Source of the DNA: Manis javanica
Lineage: Eukaryota > Chordata > Mammalia > Pholidota > Manidae
Direction of reading: 5' to 3'
Length of the DNA: 64,000 bases
NCBI RefSeq assembly: GCF_040802235.1
Contig: NC_133167.1
Coordinates: 11,028,501 to 11,092,500, forward strand
Shown: positions 47,021 to 58,640 of the stretch, one piece after another
Layout of the letters: each line of letters opens with the position of its first letter
How positions within the stretch are numbered: the stretch's first letter is position 1
Program-made: the position numbers and the translations under genes
Notes under the pieces: model-generated
Told to the model about the DNA's origin: nothing
The model's input: only the letters and a program-made list of their open reading frames with translations
The model's database searches: none

Positions 47021-48175
47021 GCATTTAGGGCACTTATTAGTGTCCAAGTATCTGGATTTATACGTCACCTATCTCCACTTGCTTCCGGGTATGCAAATTC
47101 ATTGAACAGTGGAATAGTTTTGCGTATCTCAGAGTAACTCAGGGAAAATATGCAAACTAGTCCTGAATGACAGAAGTTTGATAAATTCAAAGAATGTAGA
47201 AAAGGAGAGAGGCCATGTGATTTAAAGGATTAGGGCATCAGTGGAATGTAGGAGTCAGGAATGTTCAATATTGTAAGCTGGGGTTAAGCTGTCTGGAGGA
47301 GGCTTTGGTAGGTAAAAACAGTTGGCCTAGAAGACACTCTGAGGAAGGAATTTGGAAAGCGAAAAACAGTGCAGCACCGATTGTGGCTGGTTCTTCCAAA
47401 CCTGCAACTCCTTCCACATTAGGAGTTTCTGAAATAGTGGAGGGAACAAGAACAGACATTTCCTAGGGCTCAGGCTGTCACTTGGCTTGGAGTGGAGATT
47501 ATAATTCTGTGTGTGATTCTGAAATACAGCGGTGATAATCTTTGGAGTCCTGCCAAAGCATTCCAAAATAATATTCTTAACACTTTAGCAAAGGGCGGGT
47601 GGGGAGAACAAGCCTTTAAACAGAGTGCCAAGAGCAACACTTTGTATTCTCTTCCCTGCCTCTCCCTTTTTCTCTACTTGTGCATGTGTATGCATATGAA
47701 ATGCTATAGTTTGATTTAAATCACACTCTTTCTTTTTGCAAGAATCACATGCACCCTAAGCTTTGTAAAGCAAAAGAACAACAGGAAAACTGGAAAACAG
47801 AGTTTAGCCAAATTTTAAATTTGTGAGCAGCCAAAGAAAAATTTATGTCTTGTTGCTACTATTAAAAGCCATTTCCCCAGCCGTTTCACTAGATCTCTGT
47901 GTGCTGAAGGGTTACGCTGTAGGGTGGCAGATCTTTGTCATCTTGGTAAGTTGCATGAAATCAGCCAGGTGTTTGATGACTGCCATTTCGAGTTGTGATT
48001 GAGCTTTGCATTATCCATCTGAAATTGCAGTAAACGTTTGACTTTGAGCTTCTTAAAAAATCCAGCACAGAGCTTTCTTTTGACTTACCGGCATGTTTCA
48101 TTAAGCACCAACATACCTGCAGAGAAAATGGGGTTAAGGACATTCATCAGATCATTTTCTCATAAAGTCTAGGTA
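47021..48175. other. unassigned non-coding sequence
   Basis: No repeat or exon recognised. Confidence 0.35.
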
Positions 48176-48620
48176 TTGAGCAGTTTAGAAGGAAATGCGC
48201 CCACCGGCCCCCAAATGAAGCTGCCTCCTGAGAGCTCTCCCACTTTGATGTGTTTCCTCCTTATAGTGCCACTCTGGCATTACTTACTACAGGGTCCCAG
48301 GAAGATGAAGGCACGGGAAACAGAGCAGGTGCCAGGCAGCTGGATTTCCTCTAAAGCCTTTTCCTTTGAAAGAAGCTTCCTCCTTTCGCAGGTTCATCAG
48401 CAGCCTTGTCGGTGGTTTTGCAGCCCTGAATAGGAGTGCCCCTGCCAGCTCACAGCACAGCCGGGTGCTAAGTGTCTGTCTGCTGCAGTGAGCCGGTGCC
48501 CCCGCAGAGCTTTCGTGTCAGCTGTTGGTGTGCACCAGGGAAGCCAGGAGGCCGACGGTACTTCTCCTCCACAACCTTCCCCACTTGGTCTTGCAAGTAG
48601 CAAGAATGTCACGTTCACCT
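48176..48620. other. GC-richer repeat-free block
   Basis: Clearly less AT-rich than its surroundings, free of recognised repeats, with frames of 73-85 codons open on both strands. An acceptor-like tract ('cttcctcctttcgcag') ends at 48391, but I found no matching donor. Candidate regulatory or exon-containing sequence; unproven. Confidence 0.35.
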
Positions 48621-50962
48621 GAAATGCTGATGCTCCGCTTCTGATTTGTGCCCTTGCTAAAGCCTGTCCCAGTGGAATTTAAAAAAGCAGGAAGCCCAGC
48701 TTGGGTGGTACATTATTGTTTTGTGGCCAATGGGTCATGGGGGATATGGCGAAGACAGTGTCTCTTAGATGATGGACAGGAGCAAGTTCCATTTTCTTCC
48801 TATAATTTCCATTTATCCATATAACTGTTGAGTTTCTGACAATGGTAAGAAGAATATAGTTGTGGAAGTCATTCTGGATAGGAAAACTTGCTAAACCCAT
48901 ACAGGTACATATAGTAGTGGAATGGGTTAGCAGTTAGTCCTAGAGGTAAACAACAAATAGTGGGGAGGTCATCCCTTATGCGTGATCACTAAACTCTGGC
49001 TTACTCAACTACTGCAAATGGCCTGAAATTTAGATCAATGAAGAGCTGAACAAATCTCTACCTTAATAGTCATGTATTTGATTTGTAGATTACATTAATA
49101 ATTTGTAACCGGTGGCAGGTTTGGTGGCATCAGAATTAACCCTGTCTCATATTTCTGCATGATTGCACTCCAATCTAAGTATATGCCGAATGCACTTTAT
49201 TTCATGTGCTTTATGTAATAGGAAACTGTGTGAACATTGAATTTTAACAAATCAAACTGCATTTTAACCTAATTTCTGGATCTGAGTCAGTTCTTTATAA
49301 TTTTTGCATTAGTTCCCTGGCCTGGGGGTTGAGGGCTATCTTACTGAAATTGTCCCTGTCCTGACTCTACACCACTACCCCAGCCACGAGGTAAATAAAA
49401 GACAGTGTCACATTACAGGTGGAATGGGAGATACTAATGTCACTTTTAAAGGCAGAGTGTGCATTATATTCAGTCTTTATCCACAGGTTAGGCTGCAACA
49501 GAAGGCAAATAGATCTTGGTGGATAAGAGCAGACTACTTCTAACTTATCTAAAGAACAGCCCCCATCACGGCTGCTTGGTCAAGTCAGATCATTCTCTTA
49601 AGTAGATGAACATAGTCTCAGAACATGGTATGCAGCTATTAGTCTGGCAAATACATATTTTCTCCATCCTTAGGAAGTAGGATCAGAAGCAATTTGCATT
49701 TATATGGGACAAACAATAGTAGACATTTACTGTGTTTTCTCAGGACTAGTTCATTCTCCCAACTTTTGTCATAATATAATCCGAAAGGACGGGACCATTT
49801 GGACGTTCTGCAGAACCTACAGTCCACTGTATTGATGAGATGATTGGACTAGTAAAGCAATCAATGGCAAGTACTTCTTGGTAAAATGCATATGTCCCAG
49901 AGGATGGGAGAGAAACTCTCCTTAAGTTTTAAGAGGCTGCCATATAAACAAAGTGTTAGAGATTTAATGGCTTAGAATATGCTGTGAAATCCCCTACAAG
50001 GAAAAGGATCAAGTATCACACCTTGCATCTCCTACTAATGAGGAAGGAGCACATGCTGTAGATACTTTCTGTTGCCATCATATACCACACTCGAGGATGC
50101 TACTCCGGTACATTTATGGTTGGGAATCTGGTCTTATCTGTGCCAAAATACTTTCAGTGAGGGATGTATTAATGCCTTCAGTCCCTGATGTCAACAGTTA
50201 ACAAATACCCATCATGCTGTCTGGCTCTTAGTTACCACTCCCTGACATAGCTGTGAAATGCCCTTATCCTCGTCTGCATGGCCCCTTAACTTCGGAGATT
50301 GCCCTGTGAGAGCACATGAGAATTATTCTGCTTTTTCTGTGCCACGCCAGGACATGAGAACCCAGAAGGCAGTCTCTTGCCTTGTGTACCTAGGCTCAAT
50401 GAGCTGCCATTCTCATTCTCTTTCTACCTCTTTGACTTTGCTTTTAGTTTTTCTAATACTCGGGGGGCTCTTCTTGGGAGACCAGTTGGACCCTATGATG
50501 AGGACTGCCCCTCTTCTCTCTTCTCAACACTTCCCTCTGTTCCCTTTTCTCCTCTGTCCAGAGAGAAGACTTAATTCTTGGGGAAAGGGTGTTGGTTGAA
50601 GAATTCACTTCTCAGATCCTTAGAGTGACTAAAATCAGGAGCCTTTTTACTCCCTTAAGGATATAGTCTTATGAAATACAGAAGAGGGTTAATAGTCTTT
50701 AGCACATTTGCTTTTGGCCTGGCTGAAGCAATGAATGAAGAAAGCTTAGGTGGTTGGATTGGACAATGGGTACGAGATAGGGAATAGAAATAAATACTCA
50801 TAAATATCCATAAAACATCAATTAATATGATATTTCAAAAATATAGTCTCACTACATCCAGCACTTGATTGTAGTGGATATCCATTTATTCTCTAAAATT
50901 CTGTTAAAGCAACATCAATTTCTCTCTTTTTAAAAAAAATCTAGGAAAAAGTAACACTCTTT
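48621..50962. other. unassigned non-coding sequence, 2.3 kb
   Basis: No repeat or exon recognised. The overlapping 113- and 65-codon frames at 50258-50599 lie in a T/C-rich stretch and look compositional. Confidence 0.35.
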
Positions 50963-50987
50963 CGTGTGTGTCTGTGTGTGTGTGTGG
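50963..50987. repeat. short (TG)n microsatellite
   Basis: About 11 TG units with one TCTG interruption. Confidence 0.9.
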
Positions 50988-51699
50988 GTATTAAAAATTG
51001 CTTGTTCTTATTACTGAAATTGTTAACTACTGTCAGCACACAAGATAATAAAATACATAATTTGGGAAATATAAATGTTGACATAAAATTCTTGAAACTC
51101 AGCTTTGGCCTTATCAGTCGTACTGATGGGACTTTGCAGTCTTTCCTCATAGCTGACTGACTTAGATTTTCTTCCATACTTTGAAACATATAAATATCTT
51201 TCTTGGTACCCACAAATTCTATTTATAATGTTCACACATTTGAGTGATTCACTGTAGTCAACATTCATACTAAATATCTGGGTATTAATGAGATTTCATG
51301 AATGAAGCTGGTATTATAAACAAAACGGTCACCAAAGAGAGGAAGCCAATCAAATCCATGATTCAAGCAGACCTTCCCCCTTTCCATTTGTCCCTGAGAT
51401 GAGTAAAGAAAATGCCAAGGGGATCTGAGGTAACAACAGTTTGGCTTTATCACTAGATGTGAATACTTGATCATAGAATCGTGGAGTTTGATCATGGTAA
51501 TTATTAAGGAAATGCACATAAGCTGAACAATGACATACCATGTATGACTCTTACATTGTCAAAGAAATGCAATTGTGATTTCTATGGGTTCAGGAAATAG
51601 ATACTTTTCTCTCAGCTGGTAGGACTGTCAAGTGGCTTGCTCTTTCAGAAAAAAATTCATAGTTTGGGACAAAAGCCTCAAAACACTTGTTTTTCCCTT
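50988..51699. other. unassigned non-coding sequence
   Basis: AT-rich, no repeat or exon recognised. Confidence 0.35.
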
Positions 51700-52260
51700 T
51701 GTTTTAGTAATTTCATATTCAGAGATTTATCCAATGAACATTATCACAGATGAGGCCAAAGTTTATTACAAGGATGCTGACTGACTATTTGTTTATAATA
51801 TTGGAAAATTAGAACCAACCCAATGTTTGACAACAGAGGATGGTCAAATGATGACGTGATTATACTCTAGAATAATATGCAGCAATTCAAATTTTTAAAC
51901 ATTTGATGACATAAAAGATGCTAATGACATAGCAAATGAAAAGTATTATATATAGAATAATTTAAATTTTGTAAGAAAGGAATATACTTTCTGGGTGTAA
52001 ACATCCCTGGAAGGAACAAACCATGCCAACACCTTGATCTTGGATTTAGCTTCCAGAATATTGAGACAATACATTTGCTTGTTTCGGGAAAAAAAAAAAA
52101 AATTCTAGGAGGAAAATGCATCAAATTGTGAACAATGTTTTTCTTGGGATAGCAGAGGTAAGGGGAGTTTAATTTTTTTCTAAAGGAAAATTTTAAAAAA
52201 ATTTTCTGTACTTTCGAATTTTTCCCACATTGGCTGGGTATTATTTGTAATTGTAAAGGA
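51700..52260 (+). repeat. old L1 (L1M/L1ME-type) 3' end
   Basis: 'attacaaggatgctgactga', 'taatattggaaaattagaac', 'agaataatatgcagcaattc', 'gatgctaatgacatagcaaa' and 'ttctgtactttcgaattttt' follow the 3' end of old L1M-type elements. A short LTR-like piece interrupts it at 52016-52088. Confidence 0.75.
52016..52088 (+). mobile_element. MLT1 LTR remnant inside L1M
   Basis: 'ccatgccaacaccttgatct', 'tggatttagcttccagaata' and 'gacaatacatttgcttgttt' resemble the MLT1 3' part (ccatgctggcaccttgatcttggacttccagcc...). The L1M sequence resumes after an A run at 52089. Only about 70 bp, so the call is tentative. Confidence 0.5.
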
Positions 52261-53048
52261 ACAACGCAAATATTCTCATACAAGGGATGTTTGTCTTTGC
52301 TGAGAAAACCAGTGCCCTTCATGTGGTGAGGTTTCAAGACAGCTTCCATATGCACATTGTACCATGCAATGTTGGACGTATCTGAGGTTCATTTTCACAA
52401 CGTGCCCCACCATTTTCTGTCCCGCTCTCTAAGCCCCAGTCTTGGGTTGCTTTGGCATGTGCGTATTGTGGAAACATTATTTTAAAGTTCAGCCTTCTTT
52501 TGTAGTATGCCAGTCGCAATTGATCTCTTTTGTTATTCCTTAATGATTATTTACTAAAATGCTTCATTCATGACTGTGCATAATCTGGAGACTTCCTTCT
52601 CTCCTCAGTAACAACAAACATGTTGAGCTTTACACAAAGCATAGAATTTTGTGGTCCATAGTCTTTCTGAACTGCTGTGGCATGAATTTTGACAGACACA
52701 CAGGAGGATATTTATGAGAAAGGAATTCGAGCATCACTGGGTGGAAGGAGAAAATGTCCACCTCCAGGGAAACAACAGGAAGTTCCGGTTTCCCTGTCTA
52801 CCGAATTAGAAAAGGTATTATTACCATGAGCTCCTGCAGGGATGAATGCAATGCAAGGTTGCAAAGTGTAGCATTTCTGCAAGGAAGTTGTTCTCTCCAT
52901 CTGGTTTTACACACCCTTTTCATTTTGATCACTCCTTCCAAAATTTCCCCCAGCACAGACTTTACAAAGTGTGATATACACAAGAAATGAAAACAAATAG
53001 AATATTGTAAAATTGCCGTGTTTTCTAGGAATACAGGAATGAATATGT
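52261..53048. other. unassigned non-coding sequence
   Basis: No repeat or exon recognised. Confidence 0.35.
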
Positions 53049-53080
53049 TTTCTTTTTCCTTCTTTCCTTCCTTCCTGTCT
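53049..53080. repeat. (TTCC)n-like pyrimidine tract
   Basis: Imperfect TTCC/TTTCC repeat of about 30 bases. Confidence 0.85.
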
Positions 53081-54134
53081 TGCTCTCATTCTTGCTCTTT
53101 CACTCTCCTTGCTTTCTGATTTATGTGGCTACACAAAGTCTGACCTTACTTGCTCATTTAGAGGTAAGAATGTATAAAGCCTCAGCTTTGGAGACAGCAT
53201 TTTTTTTCACACACCAAAACCATTAGTGCTGGGCTAGGAACATGTTTTCCTGTGTACGATGGCATTTTTGCTTGGAATTGAACTTGTAATGTGTAACTTT
53301 GTTGGATAAGGGTATTTCACAAAAAGAGTGCCTTTCCTTATTTTTAGACTTTGAGATGTCTTGTCGCTGTTTTTGAATGATTTATTCATCATGATTCAAA
53401 ACCAGGCAAAGTCTCGTTTCTTGTTGCTTTCAATATTTTCCCAAACATCTGCTAAGAACTCTCAGGGGTATATTTTGCACAGAACTGAAAAATGACTGCT
53501 GGTAATGCTAAGAGGCTGCTACTTTCAGAATACGTAACGCAGCTAATATGCATTGCGATTTAATAAATCCATGAATGGATATTAGACGGAGATTGCAGAC
53601 CAGCTGTTCCCTGCTAAAATAAGTCAGAGGAATAAGGGGTTGCTGCTAGAGGGATTCGGTTCAACAGAAGGAACTGGAAGAAGCTGCTAGGGAGATTTTT
53701 GAATCTCCTCTGAAGATCCTTCCTTAGAATGTTGAATGTTGTCAGCTCTGGCTTGTGATTTCCAAGTCCTGCAAGTTATAAAAAGAACAAAATACTGACT
53801 TGGATTTTAAAATTAGATGAAAATCATTTTGCTCATAGGAACAAATTTGCAAGCAGTATAAGGAGACCAATCTTCACACAAAATTTCTGGAGTTAAAATA
53901 GTCTCTGTTCCCCCTCTCCTTCTCTAGCTCAGCATAATAAAACTGAGTCCCTGAAGACTGTAGAATTGACTTCAGGCCTTGCATCAAACCTCTACCATTT
54001 CAGCTTCCTCACTAGGGCTTCTCAACAGTCTTCCTGCCCGTCACCCTACCAACCAGGGTCAGTTCTGTAGTCAGACTGTGAAGCAACAGGTTTCTTTCAG
54101 CTTGTACAGTAATGTTCTCATGTCCAGTGCCTTG
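53081..54134. other. unassigned non-coding sequence
   Basis: No repeat or exon recognised. Confidence 0.35.
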
Positions 54135-54275
54135 TTTACTCTTCCCCCAAGTCCTACGAAACAGGCATGATTATCCTCATTTTCTGATAAGAAAAGTAAG
54201 AATCATGGGGTGACCTATGCAAAAATTGCCTGTTTCCTAAATGGCAAAGCCAGGGAAAACTCTAGTCTTGTGAAA
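54135..54275 (-). repeat. MIR SINE fossil
   Basis: 'acgaaacaggcatgattatc', 'ctcattttctgataagaaaa' and 'ggggtgacctatgcaaaaat' resemble the reversed MIR core (attatccccattttacagatgaggaaac...). Confidence 0.6.
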
Positions 54276-54338
54276 TCTAGTTAAGGGCTCCTTTGCACTG
54301 TTTGGTAGTTTTGATGCTCTCACTTTTTTTTCCCCCAG

Positions 54339-54426
54339 GAATATTCCACCTTCTAACAACGTGGCTGATTTGTTTGGAATGACCCTGGATGTCCACCCCT
54401 CTAAGAAACTGTACTGCATGTATCAG
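54339..54426 (+). other. exon-like 88-bp segment (unproven)
   Basis: Directly follows a long pyrimidine tract ('cacttttttttcccccag', 54321-54338) and ends at TATCAG/gttgga, a weak donor. The frame from 54340 is open across the segment (29 codons) and continues to 54563. Without homology or expression data this is only an acceptor-like site with an open frame. The flanking sequence on both sides is MIR. Confidence 0.2.
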
Positions 54427-54489
54427 GTTGGAGCTTTCCAGAAAGCACCTTTGATGCAGAACATTCCTACTTATCCATTCACTATAAGC

Positions 54490-54655
54490 ACGGATGGTTT
54501 TGCATTTCCGCTCATCCACTGTGTGGTCATCTGTATGTTTCAGTTTCCTCATCTGTGTAAATAGAAATAATAATAGGACCTTCCATAAAGGGCTGTTGTG
54601 ATGGAAAATGGAGTTAATGCGTGCAAGGTGTTGGGAGTAGACTGTGCTTGGAACA
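54490..54655 (+). repeat. MIR SINE fossil
   Basis: 'gtttcagtttcctcatctgt', 'ataataataggaccttccat' and 'agggctgttgtgatggaaaa' are MIR core and 3' landmarks, well preserved. Confidence 0.85.
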
Positions 54656-54834
54656 AAATATGGGGAGTGAAAACACTGATTAGTACTACAAAGTTACCAT
54701 CACTTCTAGACTCCAAGTTTGGCTTTCCCATGTGACAACAGGATAATTAACAAATTTCATAAAATTCACCTATAAATATACCACATTTTAAAGCATTGGA
54801 AGAATGTGGGCATGAATAAAAAGTAGTGTCTGCC

Positions 54835-55270
54835 TCCAAGAGGCTTGTCTTTCAGTGGAAGACATAGGGATGACCTGTACATTTCTATAGTCCAAAGCAC
54901 AATAAATAATGTAAGACCAGCTCAAAGGGAGGAGGCATTCTTAACACCTGGAGATTTGTTCAGTGACTGCTATGTAGAAGGTGCTCAGTTGATATATGTG
55001 GACTGACTATGTCAACCAAAGTCAGGGTTTTGGGGAAAGTATCCTGAAAGCTAATAGTATAAACTACACTAGATGCATGACAGAGATCCATTTACAGTGT
55101 CTATAGCTGGTGGACTCTTGAGTTGGGAGTCAGTGAATGAAGAAATCTGAAAGGTAGATTTAGTCCTAGATATTGGATGGTCTTGAGCGACATTCTACAG
55201 ATTTAAACTTCATGTGCTACCAATGGAGGCAAGCAGGTCATCAGAGAGTTGTGAAAAGGCTCTAGTATGA
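54835..55270 (-). repeat. possible L2 LINE fragment
   Basis: 'tgcctccaagaggcttgtct' near the start resembles reversed L2 tail sequence, and 'attctacagatttaaacttc' with the following stretch weakly resembles reversed L2 further in. Low similarity, so this is a suggestion only. Confidence 0.3.
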
Positions 55271-55555
55271 TTAGAGGAACTAAGCACCATGCCTTGTATG
55301 ATTTTGAAGAACCTTAGGACTGGTGATTTGATATCCAAATATTAGCCAGACCACAGCTACTTTTCTTATAAGGTTGCAAGAGAAATGTTCATGGTGGGAG
55401 TCAAAAGCAAAGAAAAGCAAAACAGTATTTTATTATTGGTTATACTCTTTGTCCTCAACACCTAAGAATTCTAGGGAGATGGGCTTGGAACCTGGCATGT
55501 GGACTAGAAACCTAAGAACCCTCTTTGTGGTCCTCAAACCCAGACCCGAACCGGG

Positions 55556-55623
55556 ACCTGGTGCTCCTGTGCTACTCAAGGAAGGACACACACTTTTGGG
55601 ATTAGTGAACTGAAATATATGTG
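55556..55623 (+). repeat. dispersed 68-bp direct repeat, copy A
   Basis: About 68 bases recur at 56034-56101 with few mismatches and no indels. Shared blocks include 'actgaaatatatgtg' and 'ctcaaggaaggacacaca'. The flanks differ. Confidence 0.9.
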
Positions 55624-56033
55624 GAAGGGAATTGATGAGCAGAGCAACTGGCTGACTCAACCTCCCCCATGTGGGAAAAGTCCTGGGCCAGTTTGACATT
55701 CCTGGTCCATAAAAGGAGAAAGCAACAAAGAACCATACCAATGGGTGTGATCATTAATAAGCAGTGAGCCTGCTCATTAGAAATTTGTGGTTCAGGCACA
55801 TGCCTGGGATCTGACTCATTAAAATGAGTGTCTGTCCTGCTAGAAGAAAGACAAAGAAGGTGCGGGGGAAATAGATGTTTGTCTTTCAGAGGCTTGCCTG
55901 GAAGATTGCTTAATGAAGAGAACTACTGCAGGCAAAGAGGACTTGAGTTAAGTCAGTGTCCATGGGACTAGAAAGAGAGTTTGAATTCAAAGACGAAGAA
56001 TCCAGCCCTTCCCTATAACTCCAAGCACTTGGA
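55624..56033. other. spacer between the 68-bp repeats
   Basis: Non-repetitive sequence as far as I can see. With the repeats it could be the interior of an unrecognised old element. Confidence 0.35.
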
Positions 56034-56101
56034 ACCTGGTGCTCCTGCACTGCTCAAGGAAGGACACACAGTTTCGGGATTAGTAAACTGAAATATATGT
56101 G
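56034..56101 (+). repeat. dispersed 68-bp direct repeat, copy B
   Basis: Second copy, 478 bases downstream of copy A, same orientation. A shared 'cttggaacctgg' also occurs upstream of copy A (about 55489). Confidence 0.9.
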
Positions 56102-57189
56102 ATGTCTGATGCTGGTGTGAGAGATGGAGGCACTAGACATGATTATCAGTTTTCCCTCTTCTGTGACTGGAAGAGGAGGGCATTGCTGCTCTTAACAGAG
56201 AAAAGCATCAAATAAACCACAATGATTTGGGTGCTTTTGCAGTTTTAACATAGCCTTTAAACAAAAGACATCTATGTGTACCCTGAGGCTGTCCCAAGTT
56301 TAGGATGAACTATATGCTAATTAACTAGTAATATAGCAGTCTTAAGAAAAAGGGCAGGATCAAAACATCTTTTTTATTTTCCTAGAGATTAAAGAATAAG
56401 GAAGTGGAATTCTTCAGGAGGGAGGTAGACTCCTGGAACAAATGGCTGCTTTTCTGACATTTTTTTTGTGTGTGTGTATCTCAGAGGATCCCAGAAAACA
56501 TCACGAGGTGCTGAAAGCTTTGGGAAGGATTATGCCAAAAAAAAAAAAAAAGGCTGTGAATGAAGGCAGTCAGAGAAGTTACCCTCTAAGTAACATTTTC
56601 ATAGTGGAGAAGAAAGCCTTTGCTCTGGGAATTGTTAAGTAGGTGAGAGAAAAGAAGACACACCTCTTTAAAGCCAACAATGCTATTTTAAAAAGTAGAC
56701 ATGACGATTCTAGACTCATGAAGAAAGAGACATATACGTGCCTTAGTATTTGCTCTGGAATCATTGAAGGGAGCTGGCGATGGGTACAGGATAAACAATT
56801 GAGTTAAGAAGTGTACTTGATATTCCAGGTTAGTATTTTAGGAAGAAAATAAAAAGCTTGTGATAGAGAAGACACAAACTCAGTGATTGCTAAGAAGTCA
56901 AAGAATTTAAAAGAATGCTATAGTTAATGAGGGTCAACTCCAGGCATTGAGTGGAAGACCCATGGGCTGGACACTTGGGCAATCATCAGAGGCAGGAACA
57001 GGTCATGGCCAAGATCCAGTATGCTGCTTGGAGCCATGGGGTAGGGCTGGAACTTTGGGCAATGGCTGGTGGAAAATTTTAAGAACCCAGCATAGAGGCA
57101 AGAAGAAGGATCTTGGTAAGTGAGAGTGTCTTCATTTGGGGTCTTATTAGGACAAAAGCCAGTTCTCAGGATGGGATATCTTGAGCTCT
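56102..57189. other. unassigned non-coding sequence
   Basis: Contains an A15 run at about 56537-56551 with no evident flanking duplication. No exon recognised. Confidence 0.35.
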
Positions 57190-57700
57190 TATAAAAGAAT
57201 GAGTAAGATCTTTGCACATGTATATAGAATGATCCCACAGAGCAAAACAAAAGACATGCACAACATTCAGTATAATATGCTAGCAATTTATAAAATAAAA
57301 AGTGCATGGCTATATATATGTATATACACCTTACAATTTCTGGAAGCATCCACAAGAATCTTTAATAGTGGTTGCTAGGTCAGTGATTAATGGTGGTGGT
57401 GATGGGAAACTGGGCAAAAGAGAAAAGGAGTGGAAGGAAGATGTATTTTAAGTTGTTGTATAACCTATGGAAAAAATTAAAGATAAGTATCTTAAAAAGT
57501 GTGTTGCTTGGGTATTTCATGTGAAAGGAAATGGGGTTATATGTCTTAGAACAGGTAAAGAAGGAGGTGAGCAGTCTTGTCATGTAAGGAAATATTTTGT
57601 TTTTCACAAGTTGTTTCAAATACCCATCATCCATAACTTGTGCTTAATGTGTAAGTTAAAAACCCTAACTCATAAAATCAAATGTACGAAGTGAGTCTGG
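57190..57700 (+). repeat. old L1 (L1M/L1ME-type) 3' end
   Basis: 'agatctttgcacatgtatat', 'caacattcagtataatatgc', 'tatatatatgtatataca', 'tttaatagtggttgctaggt' and 'gatgggaaactgggcaaaag' follow the 3' end of an L1ME-like element. Non-coding. Confidence 0.7.
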
Positions 57701-58529
57701 GTTAGAGACACATTTCCTTGAAGAACAAAAATCAATCAAACCCACCCAGTGTTGGGGCTGTGTAGATCTTTGACTCATTCTTGCCATCTTTATCACTATA
57801 GCTACAATTCAGGGATTGACCTAAGGGATGAAGAAACTTCTTGTAGGTGAAACTGTGAAGTGAATTTCATGTGGCAATAGCTGTGTGATAGAGCTCTTCC
57901 TACGTGGAGGCATTTTTTTGTTTTGTTTTGTTTTATTTTCTAGTTGGTGTCAGAGATGTTTTGGTTTAAAAACACCAGCGCAGCAACTCACTTCAACCAA
58001 ACCCAACCAAATGAACCAAAAAAGAGAGACAGAGATGACGGTGATGAGGAGAAACACTGGTACTTCACAGTTTTACTTAGGACTAGTTTTGCCTGCAACA
58101 TTTCTCACTGAGTTGCAGCTGCTTGTAATACCAATTCGTGGTTCACTGAAATCCTTTCTCCTGCCTGCAGCTCTCATTGTGGTTAGTGGGGACAAAAATG
58201 GAAAATGATGGCATGCAGGCAGTCTCTTACTATGAATGAAATCCCATTTAGGACAACCGAGGGATTGATTTGTGCAAGTTATAGATGCACCATTGACTAT
58301 GAATAAGTGTTGGCTTCAACTTTTGGAAGAACGCGAATTCATATTGCAGTGCGGATTTCTGTTCAGGAATTACTCTGTCAAAGGCCATGTTAAAACTGTC
58401 ATCAATCAAAATGTTTTAACAGTGTAAGAAGAAATACTTTACTTAAGTGATTATAAAGAAAACATTAAAAACAAAGATTTTTAGGTTTAAGTCTGATTCA
58501 GGGATTTCCTCATTTCATTTTCATCCTCT
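57701..58529. other. unassigned sequence with a (TTTTG)n tract
   Basis: A (TTTTG)-type run lies at about 57913-57943. An acceptor-like 'cctttctcctgcctgcag' ends at 58170, but no donor follows. A 107-codon frame (57885-58208) crosses the run. Confidence 0.35.
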
Positions 58530-58640
58530 ACAATCTTAGTGCCTCCGTTCTTATCTCAGAAATGGGGAGATCATTTCTGCTTCATGGTGATACTAGAGGA
58601 AACAACTCAAGAAGTGTTATTGCAAAGAAGAGCTATTAAA
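58530..58640 (+). repeat. MIR SINE fragment
   Basis: 'cttagtgcctccgttcttat', 'ctcagaaatggggagatcat' and 'gaggaaacaactcaagaagt' fit the MIR core and 3' part. Confidence 0.6.

Noticed and set aside
51921-52355. 144-codon minus-strand frame
   Set aside because: It runs antisense across the L1M tail and LTR remnant, with a Phe run from an A tract.
56924-57355. 143-codon minus-strand frame
   Set aside because: It overlaps an antisense L1M-type fossil. Composition is ordinary and no domain is visible.
57885-58208. 107-codon frame with a hydrophobic N-terminus, and an acceptor-like site at 58170
   Set aside because: The hydrophobic stretch comes from the (TTTTG)n run, and no donor follows the acceptor.
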